Assembly: GCA_030706745.1 (NCBI GenBank)
Contig: JAUZNX010000003.1
Coordinates: forward strand, 186,001-250,000
DNA from: Bacteroidota bacterium
Lineage (GTDB): Bacteria > Bacteroidota > Ignavibacteria > Palsa-1295
DNA: 64,000 nt
Direction: 5' to 3'
Shown: in pieces, positions 9,392 to 16,077 of the stretch
How positions within the stretch are numbered: position 1 is the stretch's first letter
Layout of the letters: each line of letters starts with the position of its first letter
The notes under the pieces: generated by a model
Database searches by the model: none
What the model was told of the DNA's origin: nothing
What the model saw: the letters and a program-made list of their open reading frames with translations, nothing else
Made by a program: the position numbers and the translations under genes

Positions 9392-11437
9392 TTATTGGAG
9401 ATACACTACTTTTTCGGTCGCCACAGATGCACCGTTGCTAACAGTAACGAAATACACACCCGGCGCGAGTCCTAACAGATTTGGGTTGAGCGTATAGCTT
9501 CCATTGGATGTAGCCCCAAGCTTGTGAGCATCGATGCTGAAGCATTCACGACCCAGTGCATCTCGAACATCGAGGACGGTGCTACCGGATGTTATCGACG
9601 ACCAGGAAATGGTCGTCGAGCCACTAAATGGATTCGGGCTCGCAGCGATTTGAGCGCTGGCAGTTGGGACTGCAGACACCGCCGCAGGGGCGGTAGTAAC
9701 CGTAGCATGCCCAAAGTTGATAATATCGAAGCCTGGCGTCACACCATTTTGAACGACCCAGCCTGCTGCGGAGTCAATCGATGTGAGCAGGTGATACGTC
9801 GGGGCACCTGATGATATCGGGTTATAGTAGGATGTTTGCGGATAGCGGTAATCATACTTCTGACCAGTACCACTATTGACTAACCAAGGGGTCGGTGTTC
9901 CCCATGTCAAACCACCATCCTGGCTTTCTGAATAATAAATGCTTCCGTAGGCCAGCGTGTCAAACGTGGAGCCGTCGTCAGTTACGAGGGCGCTGTCGCC
10001 GTTCGCATAGGTCTGATAGACGACAGCAAGACGCCCCGACTTCGGGGTAAGGGCAATGGCCGGGAAGTTAATCATCTCGCCCTGAATGTGAACTTGACTA
10101 CCAGCCGGAAGATGCATGACATTCGGGATTGGATTGTCTACGGTTGTGGTCGTATCAGCATGGGCTATTACCGTGCTATCGCCTGTCAGCATATTCTTAT
10201 AATAGAGAATTGCCGAATTCGGGTAGTACGTAATGGACGGTGCATTGCTGAAATTCCAGATCGAACGCTCGAGTACGAACTTTGGCGTCTCGCCGTCAAA
10301 CCAAAAATCAAAATTATCGGTCGGCGCAAACTGATTAAGAAGTTGATCCGTGTTCGGATCAACAGCCGAGACTACATCAGGATCCGCAGTCCAAGTCGCG
10401 CCGCCGTCTGTGGATTCCGAATAAAAGATAGTAAGTGTCGGATCGTCCGGCGAAGTTGGATACCCGCCGGAGCTCGCAAGGCACTCCCAGGCGACTCCAA
10501 TCCTTCCGGTGGCAGAAACCTGAATGCGATAGGCACCTCCGTAAGTCAGTCCGTCACCGGTTGCTCCAGAATAATCACCTGGTTTCGAAAGCCATTGGGA
10601 CTGACTGGTATTCTGCCCGAGAAAATATGCGCTATCTTTAGATGGCGTCAATGCAAATTTTCCGAACTGCAATTGATCAGAGGCGTTGCCATTCGAAGTA
10701 GGAGAAATTGACGCAAGCGCGTAAATAGTGTCATTCGTGGGATTTATCGCGAGGACCGGCCAAATAATATCAAGATTTCCAGTGCCGTCCGCGTTGATGC
10801 GGCTTGCAAGGCATTGAGAGAAATTGCCCGCTCCAGGCTGCCCCTTCTCAATATAAAGGGCGGTATAGAGATTGCCGTTGCCTCCGGGATAGTAGCGGTG
10901 GGCGATAATAATCGGCACCCACACATCACCGCGTTTCATCAGCGTCATATCGGCATATCCCTGACGGGCGCTCGAGAGCAAGACCGGATTGTTCCAATGA
11001 ACACCTCCATCGCTGCTGAAGAGATAGAAGCAGCGGCGTCCGGTATCGGCAGTAAATCCTGGGCCGGCAGCGGTCGCCGTATCAGACGCGGAAAGATCCA
11101 AATTCGCGGTGACGACGGCATGAACGTTCATTGGATTCGAGGGATCAACCTGAATATTGTGGAGTGAGCGCCCATTCGATTGCTGCACCCACGTGCCCTG
11201 GATTGGCAGAGTATTAATTCCTGGAATCGAAATGGAAGCCGGAAGCGGGTCCATCGGAACGGAGTGATACGATGCGGACTGCCCAACAAAATGACCGCCA
11301 GGGGCAGCGCTCTCGTTCGGAATGGAAATTCGTGAAGCTCGAGACGATTGGAGTACCCGAGACTGCTGGGAGTAGCCAGCGACGGAGCAAACGAGCACAA
11401 TCGCAATGGATGAGATACTTAGTAACGACTTCTTCAT
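9392..11437 (-). CDS. Secreted Asp-box (sialidase-fold-like) protein with T9SS sorting domain
   Basis: A 681-residue protein starting at the ATG preceded by GAGAAAG; an upstream in-frame ATG at 11491 adds 18 residues before the signal peptide and is less likely. Signal peptide: KKSLLSISSIAIVLVCSVAGYSQ. Asp-box motifs of BNR propellers are visible (SSDGGVHW, STDGGATW, SQDGGLTW), suggesting a beta-propeller of the sialidase-like fold; no catalytic arginine triad was verified. The last 85 residues (ASPNPFSGSTTISW...GVYFVTVSNG...KVVYLQ) are a type IX secretion C-terminal sorting domain, so the protein is expected to cross the outer membrane. It is upstream of the receptor/PorV block on the same strand. 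Confidence 0.82.
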   Translation of the reverse strand: MKKSLLSISSIAIVLVCSVAGYSQQSRVLQSSRASRISIPNESAAPGGHFVGQSASYHSVPMDPLPASISIPGINTLPIQGTWVQQSNGRSLHNIQVDPSNPMNVHAVVTANLDLSASDTATAAGPGFTADTGRRCFYLFSSDGGVHWNNPVLLSSARQGYADMTLMKRGDVWVPIIIAHRYYPGGNGNLYTALYIEKGQPGAGNFSQCLASRINADGTGNLDIIWPVLAINPTNDTIYALASISPTSNGNASDQLQFGKFALTPSKDSAYFLGQNTSQSQWLSKPGDYSGATGDGLTYGGAYRIQVSATGRIGVAWECLASSGGYPTSPDDPTLTIFYSESTDGGATWTADPDVVSAVDPNTDQLLNQFAPTDNFDFWFDGETPKFVLERSIWNFSNAPSITYYPNSAILYYKNMLTGDSTVIAHADTTTTVDNPIPNVMHLPAGSQVHIQGEMINFPAIALTPKSGRLAVVYQTYANGDSALVTDDGSTFDTLAYGSIYYSESQDGGLTWGTPTPWLVNSGTGQKYDYRYPQTSYYNPISSGAPTYHLLTSIDSAAGWVVQNGVTPGFDIINFGHATVTTAPAAVSAVPTASAQIAASPNPFSGSTTISWSSITSGSTVLDVRDALGRECFSIDAHKLGATSNGSYTLNPNLLGLAPGVYFVTVSNGASVATEKVVYLQ

Positions 11438-11618
11438 AGACTTTCTCGACGGTTGTTGAAAATCACTCTTCGGCTGGTCGGAATGCGACACGCGAACGGC
11501 GCGGCAGCCTTAGTCCTGCAAAAATACGGCAATTTTTGTCCGGACATGGAAAAGCTGGTCAAAAAGTCCGGATCGCGATTACTTATTTCTCAGACGAGCA
11601 CAAGAACCCATGAATAGA

Positions 11619-12206
11619 TCACTCGTCGCTCGATAATGCCGATTTTTTTATGAATTCTCGTAGCGGAGCGATCCCTCGTCCAAGCCGGCTCGATGTTGCC
11701 AGCACGGACCGCTCAGAACCGAACTCGGAAGTAATTGCTGATTTCAGCGATGCAAGATCTCTCTGTTTTGCATGATCGGATTTGGTGAGAACCACAAAAA
11801 ATGGTACTGAGTTTTCCTGCAGCCACTGCATGGCCTCGCGATCACTGGACATGAGCGAATGGCGGGCATCGATCAACACGCCAACGGCACGAAGCCGCGT
11901 ATTGGTCAGAAGGTACGATTCAATGAGCCTTGCCCATTTCGCCCGTTCCGTCTTCGCTCGACGAGCATACCCATACCCAGGCATATCGACCAGATAGTAT
12001 TCCTTCCCGATCAGAAAATAATTCAGTACCTGGGTTTTTCCGGGAGTCCCGCTAGTCCGGGCGAGTTGCTTCCGATTCGTCAGCGCGTTAATCAGCGAGG
12101 ATTTACCTACGTTCGATCGGCCTGTCAGTGCAACCTCTGCCAGACCATCCGCAGGGCAGTCCTCAAGTTGAGCGACGGAGCGGACGAACGAAGCACTCAG
12201 AGACAT
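11619..12206 (-). CDS. engB: Ribosome biogenesis GTP-binding protein EngB/YsxC
   Basis: 195 residues, normal for the family. G1 is GRSNVGKSSL (about residue 29), followed by the G2 region TSGTPGKTQVLNYF, G3 DMPGYGYA and G4 TKSD (VVLTKSDHAK). The YGYA after DMPG is the hallmark of the EngB (YihA) TrmE-Era-EngA-like GTPases that help assemble the 50S subunit. It is the last gene of the rpsF-ssb-rplI-engB series, 41 bases after rplI, which fits a ribosome-related operon. Confidence 0.96.
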   Translation of the reverse strand: MSLSASFVRSVAQLEDCPADGLAEVALTGRSNVGKSSLINALTNRKQLARTSGTPGKTQVLNYFLIGKEYYLVDMPGYGYARRAKTERAKWARLIESYLLTNTRLRAVGVLIDARHSLMSSDREAMQWLQENSVPFFVVLTKSDHAKQRDLASLKSAITSEFGSERSVLATSSRLGRGIAPLREFIKKSALSSDE

Positions 12207-12247
12207 ATCAGGCCTATGGGACCTATAGGCCCGGACGAAATCAATGG

Positions 12248-12691
12248 TTACTCAGCAATCACGTTCACACGGATTTTTCCAACGACGCCGTGCTTGAGAT
12301 GGACTGCCACCTCGTGCACACCTAGCGTGCGAATCGGATCCGCGAGGACGATGGCACGGCGGTCGATTTCATAGCCCTGGTTACCAATGCTATCCGAAAT
12401 CATCTGACCGGTAACCGAACCGTACAATCGGTCTTCCTCACCAACTCGCATCGGGATCGTGACTGTCACTCCTTCGAGTTTTTGTGCGAATTCGGTCGCA
12501 CTCATTCGTTCGCGTTCGATGACACGCGCTCGGAGCCGCATTTCGTGCTCGATCTTCTTGAGCGCGCCGGATGTGGCCACATAAGCTAGTCCGCGGGGAA
12601 CGAGATAATTTCGTGCAAACCCATCGCGCACTGTAACCGCATCGCCTGGATTACCTAATTTCGTAACTTCTTCTCTTAGAATGACTTTCAT
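12248..12691 (-). CDS. rplI: 50S ribosomal protein bL9
   Basis: 147 residues from the ATG preceded by AGGAG. Begins MKVILREEVTKLGNPGDAVTVRDGFARNYLVPRGLA, the typical bL9 N-domain with the RNYLVPRG signature, followed by the long helix (EHEMRLRARVIERERMSA) and the C-terminal domain (LYGSVTGQMISDSI). A longer reading to 12715 adds eight unlikely residues. It follows ssb by 24 bases without an rpsR between them. Confidence 0.97.
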   Translation of the reverse strand: MKVILREEVTKLGNPGDAVTVRDGFARNYLVPRGLAYVATSGALKKIEHEMRLRARVIERERMSATEFAQKLEGVTVTIPMRVGEEDRLYGSVTGQMISDSIGNQGYEIDRRAIVLADPIRTLGVHEVAVHLKHGVVGKIRVNVIAE

Positions 12692-12715
12692 CGTTGCTCC
12701 TAATTCAAACTTCAA

Positions 12716-13270
12716 CTATGCGTGCTTTGATTTCAGCTTGATCTCGATACCGATCGGTGCTTCCGCCACCTCGGCGAATAAGACTTCTTCAGCGCTTCCC
12801 TCGTCGAAACCTGCGGCAATGCGAGATTCCATTGACGGCTCCGAAGAATGTGGTTCACTGTGCGGAGATCCAATTTCAAAGTCGTCCGTTAAATCGACGA
12901 ACTCCTGCGCGAACTCCGGATGCTCTTGCTTGTTCAGAAATTGTATTCGGTGCGCTTTGATCTCAACAACCGTCCGAGCAGTTGCATCGTCTCCATGCCA
13001 TGTGCGGCTTTGGAGCTCACCATCAACAAGAACCGCACTCCCTTTGCGAAGCTTAGCCATGCAGCTATCCGCGAGTTTGCTCCAGGCGACTACGCCCACA
13101 TAGCAGACATCCTCGGACCACTGGTTGCTTGCATCTCGATACCGATGGTTCGATGCAAGACAAAAATTGATCACCGAAATCCCGTTCGTCGTCTTGCGAA
13201 TTGCCGGATCCTTGGTTAGGTTACCAGCGATCATCACATGATTGACCTCGGGCATTTTGAGACATGCCAT
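12716..13270 (-). CDS. ssb: Single-stranded DNA-binding protein, no acidic C-terminal tip
   Basis: 184 residues. The OB-fold is clear: VNHVMIAGNLTKDPAIRKT, INFCLASNHRYRD, DVCYVGVVAWSKLADSCMAKLRKGSAVLVDGELQSRTW. The C-terminal third is acidic but ends EIKLKSKHA; the canonical DDDIPF-type tip that docks SSB partners is absent. The first ATG (13270) has AGGAG at a suitable distance; MPEVNH (13255) would be the more family-like start. It sits between rpsF and rplI, the Bacillus-like place for ssb. A second, canonical SSB may exist elsewhere. Confidence 0.92.
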   Translation of the reverse strand: MACLKMPEVNHVMIAGNLTKDPAIRKTTNGISVINFCLASNHRYRDASNQWSEDVCYVGVVAWSKLADSCMAKLRKGSAVLVDGELQSRTWHGDDATARTVVEIKAHRIQFLNKQEHPEFAQEFVDLTDDFEIGSPHSEPHSSEPSMESRIAAGFDEGSAEEVLFAEVAEAPIGIEIKLKSKHA

Positions 13271-13306
13271 AGCGATTGCTCTCCTCGCTTTCCCTTCCTT
13301 GGGGAA

Positions 13307-13699
13307 TTACATCGTGGATCCACCCGCTGCGAGCGCCGCTGCTTCCCGACGCGCATGGACTTCTTCCGCTCGCTTGATCATGGCGATTCGACCCTTGATG
13401 GCCGATTCGGGCGTGACCAACGTCAGCCAGCGAATAATATTATCGTCGAGATCATACATTCGCTCTAAACGAGTGATCATTCCACCCGGCGCGGTAAAAT
13501 GTGCCGAAACGTAAAAACCTTGCGTTTCACGACCAATTTCATACGCGAGCTTTCTGCGTCCCCATCGCTCCATTTCGATGACTGCGCCACCATTCTTGGC
13601 GATGAAGTCCTCAATTTTGGAAATGGTCGCGTCAATTTGCTCGTCCTGTAGTGATCCTTTGACGATAACGGTCGATTCGTATCTCTTATTCTCTGCCAT
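13307..13699 (-). CDS. rpsF: 30S ribosomal protein bS6
   Basis: 130 residues, starting MAENKRYESTVIVKGSL with the bS6 pattern of beta1-alpha1-beta2 (ISKIEDFIAKNGGAVIEMERWGRRKLAYEIG) and FYVSAHFTAPGGMITRLER. The RRKLAYEI block is diagnostic. First gene of the rpsF-ssb-rplI-engB cluster, with a structured leader just upstream (13725-13781). C-terminal tail is Ala/Arg-rich. Confidence 0.97.
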   Translation of the reverse strand: MAENKRYESTVIVKGSLQDEQIDATISKIEDFIAKNGGAVIEMERWGRRKLAYEIGRETQGFYVSAHFTAPGGMITRLERMYDLDDNIIRWLTLVTPESAIKGRIAMIKRAEEVHARREAAALAAGGSTM

Positions 13700-13724
13700 T
13701 AATTTTTCCTATGGATACCGAAGC

Positions 13725-13781
13725 AGCCCCACAAGAAGCTGTGGAGCAGGAAACCACGAGATGGATTCACGTGGCGGGGCT
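13725..13781 (-). promoter_or_regulatory. Structured leader of rpsF (three-way-junction fold)
   Basis: On the transcript strand, AGCCCC and GGGGCT close two inner hairpins, CCACG...CGTGG (loop 11) and CCACA...TGTGG (loop 6). The fold ends about 25 bases before the rpsF ATG. Position and shape suggest an autoregulatory r-protein leader, as S6:S18 leaders are known in other bacteria; the actual ligand is inference. Confidence 0.4.
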
Positions 13782-13825
13782 AAACAATAATTGGGGAAAG
13801 AGGTTTCAGGACACAGAGCAATTCA

Positions 13826-15775
13826 CTATGGCACAAAGAAACTTGCGCCGATTCGCAGGCCCGCCGGAATGCCCTGATAGAATGGGGATTGGTGGTCGAA
13901 AGCGTCTCGCCAGGAGAACCGCATTAGTCCAAGGGTGACATCGGTGTGGGTCAGTAGCACAGTAACTCCAAGCGTTGTCTGAATGTCCCAGTGCAGGTCT
14001 CCTGATGGGTGGGGATCGCTACCCAAAAATGACTTCTCGAAATTTATGGGTTCAGTCGTTATAGCGAAATGTGGCGAAAAATGGTACCGCAGGACATACC
14101 CGAGTTCCGCAGAGAGAGAATAGTCCAACTCCACTCCATTAGCAAATCCGGGATTACGTTCTCCACTACTATTCCTATCCCAAAGGACTTGGAGTGATCC
14201 CCCATAGAGTCGATTTGCGAATTGGGTAAATTCGAAATTGATTGGGGTAATAGAAAAGCTCATACCAGTGCCGATGTGTGCACTCTTGATCTCAGCAGCC
14301 GCCGGTACTTTCCATGCCTCGCCTTTGAAGGGCATCGGTTCTCTGGTGCCGATCAATTCGGAGAACCACTCGCCCAAGTCCCAGCTATCAGACCAGCCAG
14401 CCGAGAAGCCAAAATCATTCTTAATCCAGCCGGTTGTCGTAAACCGCGGGATTTCAGCACGAAGCCAAAGCCTGCGATCGATGATGCCTTCAATTTGAAA
14501 GAACGATATCAGATTCCGGGTTTCCCCAATATGCGTGCCGAACACGAACTCCCGTTCGAAGGGAGTCACGCGAAGATCGAAGTCGTCGGCAAACTGAAAG
14601 ACCAGTGAATAGCCAAGCCGAAGTAATGGCGCAGTCGAGTGATCAGCATATTCGCGGATACCGTAATTCGCAATCAAAGCGGGTGTAACAGGTCCGACTG
14701 TCGGGACTGGAACGTCCAGATTAAGCACAAGACTATAGTCACGCGCTGTCCCATCTCCTGTTGGAGCCGTTTGGTGGAAATCAACTCCGGCATGAAGCAA
14801 TGGACGCCATTCGCGTTCATCCTCCCGCAACTTCCGCTCACGCGCCTGACTCTTCCAGCCTACAAAGAACTCATCGAGGTAGCGTTGCCAGGATCTTGCC
14901 TCGTACCCCGTATCGATGCGATGATCCCGTTGCTCATGGAGAACATTTTCGCACAGTACTATTAGTAATTCCTCCAGGGCATCCGCAGCGCGCAACGCTC
15001 CTTGTGAAAGGCAACTATCATCGACCTGGTAAGGATTCTTAGCTGAAGAGCAATCCACTCCATAAGCGATTTCTCTCCAGTACTCGGCGTCACGATGATC
15101 TGTGAACTTATGGTGCCATGGACCGAAATAGAACCGCTCTGCCGAGGGATGAAGAAAGAACGGAATGATCGCCGTCGGCTGCCAGAACCGGCAATAGACG
15201 ATACGGCCGAGAGAATCGCGTTCAACATGTGCTTCGGAGTACGAATCGGCAACGGAATGCATCAAGCCGTAGACATCATGATCGCCAGCGCGAGCTGCGA
15301 GCGCATTGTTCAAGACCTGTTGAAACATCGAGGTAATGAATGCAACGCAACGTGGATATGCCGAGTCGTACAGCATATGAGGGTAGCCACGAATCGGGTC
15401 TGTCGTCGTGTCCCAATACACGTCGCTGGATCGCGCAAGGAAATGGAAACACTGGGAATTGCCTTCGAATTGTCGTGAAAGCACCATATCAAGATTTCCG
15501 CTCCGAACGATCGGCAAAGAATTCAGCGGATCGGCGACAGCATTCTTACCCCACCGTCGCGGCTGATCCAGTATGCGATATGCAATAAGCGCATCGAGCG
15601 CGTCTTTGCCAGAGAACGTCCGACCAGCTATCGCAGAAAGCCGCTCGATGTTCGCTCGCGAAAGTAGATGCCGATAGGCAGTAGCCTCGATGACATTATG
15701 GCCATTAGCCGTGAATCCGGCGCATCGGGCAGTTACTAGACTACTCAGAAGCACGGCAAATCGAAGGCTCCGCAT
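13826..15775 (-). CDS. Exported protein: zinc phospholipase C/P1-nuclease-like N-half plus barrel-like C-half
   Basis: 649 residues with an N-terminal export signal (LRFAVLLSSLVTARCAG). Histidines and acids are spaced as in the all-helical zinc-dependent phospholipase C/S1-P1 nuclease fold: TANGHNVIEATAYRHLL (H25, H35), QCFHF (H110), GDHDVYGLMHSVADSYSEAH (H165, H172, D176, H182). From about residue 350 the sequence changes to alternating beta strands (YSLVLNLDVPVP, LGYSLVFQFADDFDLRV, LGYVLRYHFSPHFAIT) ending GLRIGASFFVP, like an outer-membrane barrel. The enzyme assignment rests on motif spacing only; the barrel half is inference. Runs alone, between rpsF and hppA. Confidence 0.55.
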   Translation of the reverse strand: MRSLRFAVLLSSLVTARCAGFTANGHNVIEATAYRHLLSRANIERLSAIAGRTFSGKDALDALIAYRILDQPRRWGKNAVADPLNSLPIVRSGNLDMVLSRQFEGNSQCFHFLARSSDVYWDTTTDPIRGYPHMLYDSAYPRCVAFITSMFQQVLNNALAARAGDHDVYGLMHSVADSYSEAHVERDSLGRIVYCRFWQPTAIIPFFLHPSAERFYFGPWHHKFTDHRDAEYWREIAYGVDCSSAKNPYQVDDSCLSQGALRAADALEELLIVLCENVLHEQRDHRIDTGYEARSWQRYLDEFFVGWKSQARERKLREDEREWRPLLHAGVDFHQTAPTGDGTARDYSLVLNLDVPVPTVGPVTPALIANYGIREYADHSTAPLLRLGYSLVFQFADDFDLRVTPFEREFVFGTHIGETRNLISFFQIEGIIDRRLWLRAEIPRFTTTGWIKNDFGFSAGWSDSWDLGEWFSELIGTREPMPFKGEAWKVPAAAEIKSAHIGTGMSFSITPINFEFTQFANRLYGGSLQVLWDRNSSGERNPGFANGVELDYSLSAELGYVLRYHFSPHFAITTEPINFEKSFLGSDPHPSGDLHWDIQTTLGVTVLLTHTDVTLGLMRFSWRDAFDHQSPFYQGIPAGLRIGASFFVP

Positions 15776-15814
15776 GAGCTGTTGGCAAGCGAGCGGCGTG
15801 CCAACGACACTACC

Positions 15815-16040
15815 TTATGGGTTCTCGAATAGAGCCCGCGCTGCAACTCCCTGATTGGTACGAAGTGCAAAACATTGACGTACGCGAGACATCCGGCTTG
15901 GGGATCCATCGTATTTCGCGGACGCCCGCGTGCAGATTGCCACCATCAATTCTATCCAACAGCCTTCGGTCCTCATTCCAGAAGTAGATATCGACTGGTC
16001 CGGATTTATCCAAAGGAAAGGACGTGCGATATCGCACGTC
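15815..16040 (-). pseudogene. Frameshifted remnant of a T9SS-type C-terminal domain
   Basis: One frame encodes RYRTSFPLDKSGPVDIYF.. then DGGNLHAGVREIRW, matching the first strands of a FlgD/T9SS sorting module. The match then continues only in another frame (CFALRTNQGVAARALFENP, stop), where such domains normally end. No upstream body or start exists, since hppA begins 38 bases further. It looks like a decayed tail of a secreted protein. Confidence 0.5.
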
Positions 16041-16044
16041 CTTT
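16017..16044 (-). terminator. Perfect 28-bp palindrome after hppA
   Basis: AAAGGACGTGCGAT is followed directly by its exact reverse complement, 34 bases past the hppA stop. It overlaps the start of the T9SS-domain remnant. A terminator or a REP-like hairpin; the core GGACGTGC/GCACGTCC recurs at 48203. Confidence 0.5.
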
Positions 16045-16077
16045 TGAAAAACAATTCAACATAGAGTCGCCTGAATG

